From Rhodoferax sp. (GTDB lineage: Bacteria; Pseudomonadota; Gammaproteobacteria; Burkholderiales; Burkholderiaceae): a stretch of DNA of 5,097 nucleotides. Location of the stretch: positions 1 to 5,097 of the forward strand of contig JAQGNA010000286.1 in assembly GCA_028292075.1 (NCBI GenBank), read 5' to 3'. The translations under genes were made by a program, and so were the position numbers. Positions 1-5,097 of this stretch are shown in pieces (the stretch's first letter is position 1; each line of letters opens with the position of its first letter). The notes under the pieces were generated by a model that was not told the origin of the DNA, ran no database searches, and was given only the letters and a program-made list of their open reading frames with translations.

Positions 1-198
1 CAGCGGGGCTTGCGATCTGCAGCAGTTAATGCCTTCGAGGTAGACGATGGTGCATGCGGGCCGGCATTGTCCCCTATGTGGCCGTGTTCGGACCTGTGAC
101 AGAGGTGCGCTAACGTGTTGCGCTTCACCGCTCGGCCGCTACACGGTGTACCGACAATGCCGTGCACGCCTTCCCGACGAGTGACCCGAAGTTTCGGC

Positions 199-232
199 CT
201 TAATGCGGCGTTAAGGATTACGATCCTACGAT
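199..232 (+). promoter_or_regulatory. Possible PmrA/OmpR-type activator box and sigma70 -10 for the yncE-like gene
   Basis: CTTAAT (199-204), five bases, then GTTAAG (210-215) forms a direct repeat with 11-bp period. It matches the enterobacterial PmrA box (YTTAAK-N5-YTTAAK) at 11 of 12 defined positions; only the first base of the second half-site differs. Two -10 candidates reading TACGAT follow at 219-224 and 227-232. With the second, transcription would start near 239 and the box would cover the -35 region, where no good -35 hexamer is seen, as expected for activator-dependent promoters. The 5' UTR would be about 20 nt. The pattern is seen directly; binding by PmrA rather than another OmpR-class regulator is inference. 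Confidence 0.4.
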
Positions 233-259
233 GATGGCCTATCACAATCGAGACAAGAC

Positions 260-1351
260 ATGAAGCTGAAAACCTTGCGTTCCGCCGCCTCGGCTGCCGC
301 GTTAATGTGTGCCGCCATCGCAATCGTCCCGTTAAACGCATCCGCGTTCGATGGCTGGCACTTGGAGGACGCGACCGCGATTCCCGGCAAGGGCTCCGCC
401 TGGGATTACGTTTCGCTGGACGCGGCCCGTGGCCACTTGTTCCTGGGCCGGCGCAGCACCGGCCTGCAGGTCTATGACATCGCCACCCACAAAGCAATCG
501 CCATTATCGGCACCACCGCCGCGGACAGCTCGAACGGCGCCACGGTAATACCGGACCTGGACCTGGGGATTTCGTACAACGAGAACGGGACGATCACGCC
601 GTTCAAGCTTTCGACGCTGGAGGCGCAGCCGTCCGTCAAGCTCGGGGAAGAGTTGGATTCCGTCCACTACGACCCCGCGACGCAGCGCCTGGTCGTCAAC
701 ATGGCCGCAGGCAAGGACGGTACGGAACTGCTGGTATTGCAAGCGCCGTCGCTGAAGGTTCTGGGTTCGGTAAAGATCACGAGCAAGAAGCCCGAACACG
801 CCGAAGCCGATGGTCGCGGAAATCTGTTCGTCGCTTCCCGAGACGAGAATTCCGTGTATCGCATCAACACGAAGGACATGGCCGTCACTGCCCAATGGCC
901 CACACCGGGCTGCGCGCAAACCAACGGGCTCGCGCTGGACGCCGCCAACCATCGTATTTTTCTGGGCTGCCGGGGCAGCGCCACGGTGAAGCCATCCTTT
1001 GTCGTGATGGACGCCGACAACGGTGGCATCGTCTATACCGCGGAAATTGGCGGTGGCAACGACGACGTGGTGTTCGACGCACAACTCAAGCGCGTGTTTC
1101 TGGCCAATGGCGTCAACAGCGTGCTCAACGTGTTCGAGCAGATCGATGCCAACACCTACAAGGCAACCGAAGCCCTTGGCACGCATGCCGGCGTGCGCAC
1201 CATGGCGATGGACCCGACGACGAAGAAAATCTACGCCATCACCGCCGAGGGCAGCGCCGACTACGCCAAGAAGATCACCACCAGCGTGTCGCCCTATTAC
1301 GCCAACACGTTCTTCCCGGACCGGTTTTTCGTGCTCACCTACAGCAAGTAG
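260..1351 (+). CDS. Exported YncE-family beta-propeller protein
   Basis: Predicted secreted 363-residue beta-propeller of the YncE/YVTN-repeat type; these act in the periplasm, and the biochemical role of most is unknown. Residues 1-29 form a Sec signal peptide: Lys/Arg start, Ala-rich hydrophobic core, cleavage likely after NASA (29). The mature part shows repeated propeller blades, with cues such as WDYVSLD (48-54), VHYDPATQRL (135-144), ADGRGNLFV (183-191), GLALDAANHRIFLGC (223-237), VVFDAQLKRVFLANG (270-284) and TMAMDPTTKKIYAITAE (314-330). Cys218 and Cys237 could form a disulfide. The ATG at 260 is supported by the signal peptide directly after it and a weak GAG at 250-252. It stands alone behind its own promoter, with no clear terminator after it, so read-through into the eptA remnant and fetAB is possible. 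E. coli yncE is iron-regulated; extending that to this protein is inference. Family call is firm, function is not. Confidence 0.85.
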   Translation: MKLKTLRSAASAAALMCAAIAIVPLNASAFDGWHLEDATAIPGKGSAWDYVSLDAARGHLFLGRRSTGLQVYDIATHKAIAIIGTTAADSSNGATVIPDLDLGISYNENGTITPFKLSTLEAQPSVKLGEELDSVHYDPATQRLVVNMAAGKDGTELLVLQAPSLKVLGSVKITSKKPEHAEADGRGNLFVASRDENSVYRINTKDMAVTAQWPTPGCAQTNGLALDAANHRIFLGCRGSATVKPSFVVMDADNGGIVYTAEIGGGNDDVVFDAQLKRVFLANGVNSVLNVFEQIDANTYKATEALGTHAGVRTMAMDPTTKKIYAITAEGSADYAKKITTSVSPYYANTFFPDRFFVLTYSK

Positions 1352-1366
1352 GCCGCCTGTCGCCAA

Positions 1367-1406
1367 GTCGCGGTCATGGACGCCATCAGCGACGCTCCTA
1401 CGCGAC
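1367..1406. repeat. Possible REP/GTAG-type extragenic element (degenerate)
   Basis: GTCGCG at 1367-1372 and CGCGAC at 1401-1406 are inverted arms 28 bases apart, and the minus strand reads GTAGGAGCG (1394-1402) just inside. Extragenic stem-loop repeats starting with GTAG are common in Xanthomonadaceae (for example the SMAG elements of Stenotrophomonas). The internal stem here is poor and only one copy is in the window, so this is a weak call. Confidence 0.2.
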
Positions 1407-1420
1407 TCAGGTTTGAGGTG

Positions 1421-1567
1421 TCACGCCTTTGTGCTCCGTGATTCGACGTGTGCTCTTTTCGCCCAATAGGCATGGACTGCCATGAGGCACAGGACAAGCC
1501 AGGCGAGGGCTTCGGCAAAGGCCGCGACCACATCGCTGAAGTAACGGACACTGATCTACATGCGGGT
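1421..1567 (-). pseudogene. C-terminal remnant of a PAP2-superfamily phosphatase
   Basis: On the minus strand a 44-codon open stretch (1555-1424, TGA at 1423-1421) has the strong C/G third-position bias of the real genes here. It begins ISVRYFSDVVAAF and continues as one hydrophobic segment (AEALAWLVLCLMAVHAYW), then a basic tail. YFSDVV followed by a Trp-containing helix is how the third catalytic motif and last helix of PAP2 phosphatases look (SR-x5-H-x3-D). Reading further upstream gives Thr-Arg-Met-stop (1567-1556), which aligns with the family's Ser-Arg-Val-Tyr. So a TAG (1558-1556) appears to replace Tyr, and Arg (CGT) sits where the catalytic His is expected. Motifs 1 (KxxxxxxRP) and 2 (PSGH) are absent. 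The sequence runs into the eptA fragment at about 1567-1577. PAP2 genes often sit beside eptA/mcr genes, and members dephosphorylate undecaprenyl or lipid A phosphates. The family call is by motif recall only; another small membrane protein is possible. Confidence 0.5.
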
Positions 1568-2303
1568 CATTGCGACGCTGTGGGTTGACAACCAATCTGG
1601 CTGCAAGGTCGTCTGGGATCGCGTGCCAAACGTGAGCACATCGCATTCCACGGATCCGAATCTTTGCGCCAGAGGCGAACGTTCCGACGCCGTAATGTTG
1701 CAGGGCCTGGATGGACGGATCGCCGCCTTACCCGAGGCACGGCGCGCCAACGGTGTCGTCGTCGTGCTGCACCAAATGGGGAGCCATGGCCCGGCGTATT
1801 GCCTGCGTTCGCCACAAGCGTTCAAGCGCTACCTGCCGGAATGCCGCAGCAACGACCTGCAAAGTTGCAGCCGGGAAGAATTGGTCAACGGCGACGACAA
1901 AACCATTGCGCACATGGCTCACTTCCTGGCCTCCACCATAGAATGGGGAAAGCGTCAGCAGCCGCTGGATGAGCCAGCCAAGGTGTACGTGGCCGACCAT
2001 GGTGTATCGCTGGGCGAAAAGAACCTCTACCTTCACGGTATGCCCTACCTTGTCGCTCCCGATGTCCAGAAACATGTGCCATGGATCACGTGGCTGTCGG
2101 AATCCTTCCCGAAGCGCAACAAGATAAGCCTGGCGTGCCTCAAGGACGAAGCCGACAAGGCAGTGTCACATGACAACTACTTCCATTCGGTGCTAAGGCT
2201 TCTGGGCGTGCAGAGCCAGGTCTACAGCGAGGCCATGGACATCGATGCGCCGTGCCCACCTGGCTCCGCTGCGGCGATGGACGCCAGCAAGGCGTCGCAG
2301 TGA
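1560..2303 (+). pseudogene. eptA: N-terminally truncated EptA/MCR-type phosphoethanolamine transferase
   Basis: Matches only the C-terminal half of lipid A phosphoethanolamine transferases (about 540 residues; inner membrane, sulfatase-like periplasmic domain, adding phosphoethanolamine to lipid A phosphates and giving polymyxin resistance). From the ATG at 1560 the visible motifs are LWVDNQSGC (7-15), HQMGSHGPAY (71-80), DHGVSLGE (146-153, two zinc ligands) and LYLHG (156-160). Missing are the five-helix membrane domain, the Glu zinc ligand and the catalytic Thr. The frame is closed by TAA at 1542-1544, and homology begins only near 1578, so 1560 is probably not a native start; no ribosome site is seen there. 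Decay signs compared with the family as I recall it: the usual GCKGVC reads GCKVVW, a second Cys pair has lost one partner (GERSD for GEC-D), and DHGES reads DHGVS. Its TGA overlaps the fetA GTG, so it was probably first gene of an eptA-fetAB operon. It cannot be an active enzyme; a translated soluble remnant is possible. Confidence 0.8.
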
Positions 2304-2929
2304 TAGATGCAGCACAAGGCAGCCTACCGCGTCTGAACGTGATGGGGCTCAAGTCGGCCCACGGCGGCCCATATCATCTGCAACTCGCGTCCGGTGAATG
2401 CGTGGCGCTGGTCGGCCGATCGGGCAGTGGTAAAAGCGTGCTGCTTCGCATGATTGCCGATCTCGATCCACACCAAGGCGAAGTTGCACTCGACGGGCGA
2501 TTGCGGGCAAGCTGGCCCGCGCCCGCCTGGCGCGGACAGGTCGTGTACCAAGCGGCAGAGCCGGCTTGGTGGGCGTACAACGCCGCGGCGCATATCCACA
2601 GCGTTGCCTCCGAACCAGTGGCAATGATGCTGGCCCGGCTCGGCCTGGGGCCGGAACTGCTCCGGGCCGACATCACGCGTCTGTCGACCGGCGAAAGGCA
2701 ACGCATGGCGCTGGTGCGCTCGCTGGCGTGCCGGCCGCGGGTGTTGCTGCTCGACGAGCCAACTGCCTCGCTGGATGGCGCTTCCACGCGGTCCGTAGAG
2801 ACGCTTCTTCATGACAAGATCGGCAGCGATGGGCTGACCGTACTGATCGTTACCCATTCGCGGGAGCAGGCCGACCGCCTTGGCCACCGGGTGCTGGAAG
2901 TACGAGATGGGCAGGTGCATCCGTCATGA
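2300..2929 (+). CDS. fetA: FetA-like (YbbL) ABC transporter ATP-binding protein
   Basis: ATPase of a two-gene ABC transporter of the FetAB (YbbLM) type, linked in E. coli to iron export and resistance to iron-enhanced peroxide stress. From GTG 2300 it is 209 residues, slightly shorter than E. coli FetA. All nucleotide-binding motifs are present: Walker A GRSGSGKS (39-46), Q-loop Gln84 followed by AEPAWW, a family-like stretch, signature LSTGE (128-132), Walker B VLLLDEP (148-154), D-loop SLD (157-159) and H-loop His186. GTG 2300 is chosen because it overlaps the eptA stop as GTGA, has AAGG at 2289-2292 at good distance, and gives a normal N-terminus. An in-frame ATG at 2342 would leave only about 24 residues before Walker A. 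The end overlaps fetB as ATGA, so the two are translationally coupled. Its expression may be altered because the upstream eptA has lost its 5' end. Intact and probably functional; the iron substrate is by family. Confidence 0.85.
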   Translation: MIDAAQGSLPRLNVMGLKSAHGGPYHLQLASGECVALVGRSGSGKSVLLRMIADLDPHQGEVALDGRLRASWPAPAWRGQVVYQAAEPAWWAYNAAAHIHSVASEPVAMMLARLGLGPELLRADITRLSTGERQRMALVRSLACRPRVLLLDEPTASLDGASTRSVETLLHDKIGSDGLTVLIVTHSREQADRLGHRVLEVRDGQVHPS

Positions 2930-3723
2930 ACGTCATTCATCTCGGATTCACCGACCTGGCCATCGCCGGCAGCCTGGTGCTGGCCAGTGCCGTCGCTTCG
3001 CTGTTGCTCAATCTGCAGGTGCACCGCCAGGTGTTATGGGCCGCCGCGCGCATGGTGATTCAACTGCTGCTTGTCGGCCTCGTGCTGCGCATCGTGTTCC
3101 GTGCCGGCTCGGCGCCGGCTACCGTGCTTATCGTGCTGCTGATGATCGGCGCGGCTGCGCGGGAGGTGGCCGTGCGCCCGGCACAGCGGCTGCGCGGTTG
3201 GGCCAACTACCGGATCGGCGGGCTGGTGGTAGGCGCATCGAGTGTCGCCACGGTGTGCCTGGCCCTGTTCACCGCGATCCAGCCGACGCCCTGGTACGAC
3301 CCTCGTTATGCGATCCCGCTGATGGGCATCGTGCTCGGCACGGTTCTGAATTCGGCAAGCCTGGCGCTCGACTCGTTCTACGGCGGACTTTCTGCAGGTC
3401 GTGCCGCCATCGAGGGGCAGCTTGCCTTGGGCGCCACCATACGGGAAGCGTTCTCCGTACTCACGCGCAGCTCGATTCGGCGAGGGCTCATTCCGTTGAT
3501 CAACCAGATGTCGGCGGCCGGCATCATCACGCTGCCAGGCATCATGACCGGCCAGCTGTTGGCCGGCATGGACCCACTGGACTCGGTCAAGTACCAGATA
3601 CTCCTGCTGTTCCTGCTCACGGGTGCCGGGGGTATGGCGGCAGCCGGCGCGGTTTATCAGGCGGCCGGGTCAGTGACGGATGATCGCCAACGACTTCGTC
3701 TCGACCGGCTCAGGGAACGCTGA
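2926..3723 (+). CDS. fetB: FetB-like (YbbM, UPF0014) ABC transporter permease
   Basis: Membrane partner of FetA, 265 residues, full family length. It has about six to seven hydrophobic segments, roughly at residues 9-29, 35-57, 65-78, 97-118, 128-148, 190-212 and 222-245. Family hallmarks are visible: QLLLVGLVLRIVF (46-58), IPLMGIVLG (130-138) with LNSASLALDSFYGG (141-154), and the best conserved block, QLALGAT (165-171), SSIRRGLIPLINQM (182-195), ITLPGIMTGQLLAGMDP (201-217) and VKYQILLLF (221-229). The region around 160-188 is the likely cytoplasmic loop contacting FetA. The start is set by the ATGA overlap with fetA and by AGG at 2913-2915. The C-terminus is basic and cytoplasmic-looking. 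No intrinsic terminator is evident after the TGA. Together with FetA it would export iron from the cytosol; this specificity is by family, not proven here. Confidence 0.88.
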   Translation: MNVIHLGFTDLAIAGSLVLASAVASLLLNLQVHRQVLWAAARMVIQLLLVGLVLRIVFRAGSAPATVLIVLLMIGAAAREVAVRPAQRLRGWANYRIGGLVVGASSVATVCLALFTAIQPTPWYDPRYAIPLMGIVLGTVLNSASLALDSFYGGLSAGRAAIEGQLALGATIREAFSVLTRSSIRRGLIPLINQMSAAGIITLPGIMTGQLLAGMDPLDSVKYQILLLFLLTGAGGMAAAGAVYQAAGSVTDDRQRLRLDRLRER

Positions 3724-3963
3724 CCCGGAAATGTTTTGCAGGTGGCGCGAAATAGCCCGCTGTTAAGACTGCCTTCGCGGCGCATGCTACCTGCTGTCCC
3801 GTCGATCACCATGTTCAATAACGCGATGTCCTCCCCCTACGCTCTCTATTGCGGCGGCGCATTGTCTTGGTGCGGGCCCCCGGCGGCATTGCCCGGCATT
3901 GCGTCTGGTGTGCGCAGCGTGGTTCTTTTTATCTGCGCTGCAGCCGTGCATGGCGGTCCACTT

Positions 3964-3981
3964 CCGTAGTCGCACCTACGG
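3964..3981. repeat. Short inverted repeat CCGTAG-N6-CTACGG
   Basis: Perfect 6-bp arms (3964-3969 and 3976-3981) around TCGCAC. Both strands carry GTAG at the arm, a feature of xanthomonad REP-like elements. No T-tract follows, so it is not a terminator. It may be a truncated extragenic repeat or chance. Confidence 0.25.
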
Positions 3982-4264
3982 ACGCTGCGAATTGGGCCGG
4001 CTCAGGAAGTTCGTCGAGGCACTTCAACGGCCAGTCATTGCACAGATGCCAGAGCGCTTGCCCCCACAGCACGAACTACAGCGCTGTCGCGAATGGCCAT
4101 GGCCGCCGGCCAACCGGCTCGAATCAACCGATCCGGTCGCCCAGGGCGCCCTCATTGAAATTCGAGGATTGCTGCCAGCAGGTCGAGGCTTTGGAGCGAC
4201 GCGAAATTTTCGCATCCATACTTGTCTTAGGGACCGAGAAGTCTACGCCGCTGGAAGGGGAAAG

Positions 4265-4290
4265 GCCCGAGAGGGACTACGCTTTCGGGC
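4265..4290. repeat. Nine-bp hairpin in the spacer
   Basis: GCCCGAGAG (4265-4273) pairs with CTTTCGGGC (4282-4290) over nine positions including one G-U, with an 8-base loop. No U-run follows on either strand, so an intrinsic terminator is unlikely. It could be a processed RNA stem, a relic or chance; no transcript is evident. Confidence 0.3.
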
Positions 4291-4369
4291 GACCTCCACC
4301 GTCGTGTCACGCGATCTGCTACTGCCACCAGCCAATTAGGACAAGCGAAGAACAAGGCACCCAGAAACG

Positions 4370-4404
4370 AAAAAGGGGTTAGCAGGCACTTACCTGCTAA
4401 CCCC
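4370..4404 (-). terminator. Intrinsic terminator of the merR-tRNA-Pro unit
   Basis: On the minus strand GGGGTTAGCAGG (4404-4393) and CCTGCTAACCCC (4386-4375) make a perfect 12-bp stem around a 6-base loop, followed directly by five T (4374-4370) and, after CG, another run of three. It begins 9 bases past the tRNA CCA end. The T-run lies on the minus side only, so it ends transcription coming from the tRNA; the stem could still hinder read-through from fetB. Confidence 0.92.
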
Positions 4405-4413
4405 CGTCAATTC

Positions 4414-4490
4414 TGGTCGGTGTGAAAGGATTCGAACCTTCGACCCCTTGCACCCCATGCAAGTGCGCTACCAGGCTGCGCCACACACCG
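4414..4490 (-). tRNA. tRNA-Pro (anticodon GGG)
   Basis: A 77-nt tRNA with encoded CCA (4416-4414) and discriminator A (4417). The acceptor stem pairs CGGTGTG (4490-4484) with CACACCG over 7 bp. The anticodon stem is CTTGC/GCAAG around a 7-base loop ATGGGGT (4458-4452), giving anticodon GGG at 4456-4454, which reads CCC (and CCU by wobble) proline codons. The T-arm has the TTCGAAT loop. Its 5' end is only 13 bp after the merR stop, with no promoter room between, so it is probably cut from the merR transcript by RNase P; the terminator follows at once. tRNA 3' ends are common integration sites, but no second copy of the 3' end is in the window. Confidence 0.96.
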
Positions 4491-4503
4491 ATCAAGCCTC
4501 ACA

Positions 4504-5007
4504 TTATAGCCCTGGCTCGGGGCTATCTTTCAACAGATCCCGAATTTCCATGAGTTCCGCGCGCAGCCAGAGCACTTGGGTGGTGGCCATTCCACCATGC
4601 GGCTCGGTCAGCGACTCGGTCTCTGCAAACGTGTCGTCGATCAGTTCGTCGTCCATGTCAGAGTCAATGTCAGCATCCGGGTCAGGGCCAATGTCAGGGC
4701 CCACGCCGTCCAGCATGACTTCGCCATTGCGGCGACGGTCGCGTTCGCCCTGGACGATCTCCTGAAGCTTGTTCCGCGCACCGCTGATGGTGAACCCCTG
4801 GTCGTAGAGAAGATCGCGGATGCGGCGGATCATCAGCACTTCATGGTGCTGGTAGTAGCGGCGATTGCCGCGGCGCTTCATAGGCCGCAGCTGCGTGAAT
4901 TCCTGCTCCCAATACCGGAGCACATGCGGCTTCACGCCGCACAAATCGCCTACGTCGCCGATGGTGAAGTAGCGTTTGGCCGGAATCGAATGGAGCGAAT
5001 TTCCCAT
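4504..5007 (-). CDS. MerR-family transcriptional regulator with acidic C-terminal tail
   Basis: A 167-residue DNA-binding protein of the MerR class found in gammaproteobacteria beside tRNA-Pro(GGG) (as PA2737 in Pseudomonas, near ihfA). The winged helix-turn-helix is at the N-terminus: YFTIGDV (13-19), GVKPHVLRYWEQEF (24-37) and the wing RRGNRRYY (45-52), followed by the DLLYDQGFTISGAR helix region (65-78). No metal-binding Cys set of the MerR/CueR sort is present (only Cys23), so a metal sensor is unlikely. Residues 100-134 are strongly acidic and low-complexity (many Asp, DDELIDD), then comes a short amphipathic helix (LRAELMEIRDLLKD, 148-161) that may dimerise. The ATG at 5007 is preferred; a TTG at 5016 adds three residues, and neither has a clear Shine-Dalgarno. 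Its targets are unknown. Family call is firm. Confidence 0.88.
   Translation of the reverse strand: MGNSLHSIPAKRYFTIGDVGDLCGVKPHVLRYWEQEFTQLRPMKRRGNRRYYQHHEVLMIRRIRDLLYDQGFTISGARNKLQEIVQGERDRRRNGEVMLDGVGPDIGPDPDADIDSDMDDELIDDTFAETESLTEPHGGMATTQVLWLRAELMEIRDLLKDSPEPGL
4657..4704. repeat. Two degenerate 24-bp tandem units inside the MerR acidic tail
   Basis: GTCAGAGTCAATGTCAGC... (4657-4680) is followed by a second unit (4681-4704) identical at 17 of 24 positions, and a 9-base core GTCAGGGCC recurs at 4681 and 4693. The unit is a multiple of three, so copy changes keep the frame and only lengthen the Asp-rich linker. Probably slippage in a disordered linker. Confidence 0.5.
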
Positions 5008-5097
5008 TGAAATCAATGTTGTTTAGGCGGAACCTTTGAGGTTACCCCAAGAGGGGCGGCGCGCAAAGCACCTGCGGGCAGAGCCTACAAAAAGATG
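5008..5097 (-). promoter_or_regulatory. Leader upstream of the MerR gene
   Basis: No C-terminus of ihfA or any other protein is recognisable in the last 90 bp, so the merR-tRNA unit may have its own promoter here. Small hairpins are visible on the minus strand: CCCC-TCTT-GGGG and AACCT-CAA-AGGTT. A TTGGGG might be a -35, but the -10 17 bases later is poor. Promoter position is uncertain. Confidence 0.25.

Larger units (their letters stand above)
3724..4369. other. Gene-poor spacer between convergent fetB and tRNA-Pro units
   Basis: About 650 bp with no convincing gene. Long frames on the plus strand (3849-4382 and 3899-4339) have no ribosome site, no recognisable domain, and composition full of Arg, Pro, Cys and Ser, typical of shifted frames in GC-rich DNA. 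The second starts at TTG 3899 with a hydrophobic stretch (LVCAAWFFLSALQP) that could be the relic of a signal peptide. Later codons include rarer A/T-ended ones, so an eroded gene is possible but unproved. Two hairpins are listed separately. No tRNA fragment, insertion-sequence end or repeat array was found. Confidence 0.5.

Noticed and set aside
332..1366. Long minus-strand open frame opposite the yncE-like gene
   Set aside because: It mirrors a well-recognised gene, has no domain or ribosome site, and is Gly/Val/Arg-rich as expected for antisense of GC-biased codons.
1407..1646. Minus-strand frames of 70 and 79 codons over the scar
   Set aside because: The third minus frame carries the PAP2-like helix and coding-like bias; these two are its shifted shadows.
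2252..2299. Upstream ATG 2252 as start of fetA
   Set aside because: It would overlap the eptA frame by 52 bases and add a Cys/Arg/Gln-rich extension unlike the family; GTG 2300 has an AAGG and the stop/start overlap.
2880..3683. 267-codon plus-strand frame overlapping fetB
   Set aside because: A shifted frame of fetB: Arg/Pro/His-rich with no hydrophobic pattern, while the other frame gives a clear UPF0014 permease.
3849..4382. 177-codon and 146-codon plus frames in the spacer
   Set aside because: No start signal, no recognised family, erratic composition. Recorded only as a possible relic in the spacer entry.
4375..4404. Terminator hairpin as a fetB terminator on the plus strand
   Set aside because: No T-run follows it on the plus strand; the T-run is only on the minus side.
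4576..5010. Plus-strand frame opposite the MerR gene
   Set aside because: Antisense shadow; the minus frame has an unmistakable MerR winged helix.
1..5097. CRISPR array, insertion sequence, toxin-antitoxin or phage defence system
   Set aside because: No regular repeat-spacer pattern, no transposase or terminal inverted repeats, and no small paired genes were seen.

Overview
The window is about 5.1 kb of GC-rich, tightly coded bacterial chromosome. It looks gammaproteobacterial, most likely Xanthomonadales (Rhodanobacter/Dyella/Luteibacter-like). The grounds are strong G/C third-position bias, a tRNA-Pro(GGG) just downstream of the conserved MerR-type gene often found beside it in Pseudomonas and xanthomonads, and a FetAB pair of the proteobacterial type. 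No database search was possible, so this placement is inference from recognisable families.

Layout. 1-259: leader with an activator-type promoter; two TTAA half-sites 11 bp apart (199-215, PmrA-box-like) lie just upstream of two TACGAT -10 candidates. 260-1351 (+): exported YncE-like beta-propeller. 1421-1567 (-): unlisted remnant of a PAP2-type phosphatase C-terminus, broken by an in-frame stop. 1560-2303 (+): C-terminal half of an EptA/MCR-type lipid A phosphoethanolamine transferase without its membrane domain and nucleophile. 2300-2929 and 2926-3723 (+): fetA and fetB, ATPase and permease of an iron-export-type ABC transporter, joined by stop/start overlaps. 3724-4369: about 650 bp with no convincing gene, only small hairpins. 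4370-5007 (-): a MerR-family regulator with an acidic tail, then 13 bp later tRNA-Pro(GGG), then a strong intrinsic terminator.

How it fits together. The PAP2 and EptA fragments are head to head and both have lost their 5' halves. This is what a single deletion across the promoter region and N-terminal halves of two divergent genes would leave. It would also have removed the promoter that originally drove eptA-fetA-fetB, so fetAB may now depend on read-through from the yncE promoter or on a new promoter inside the remnant. The surviving theme is envelope and metal stress: lipid A phosphate modification, iron export, and a YncE-like periplasmic protein under a possible PmrA-type site. The right-hand part is ordinary housekeeping context and is transcribed towards the fetAB operon.

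I see no new multi-gene system. The most notable points are the deletion scar, the possible eptA-fetAB link, and the MerR-tRNA co-transcription unit.
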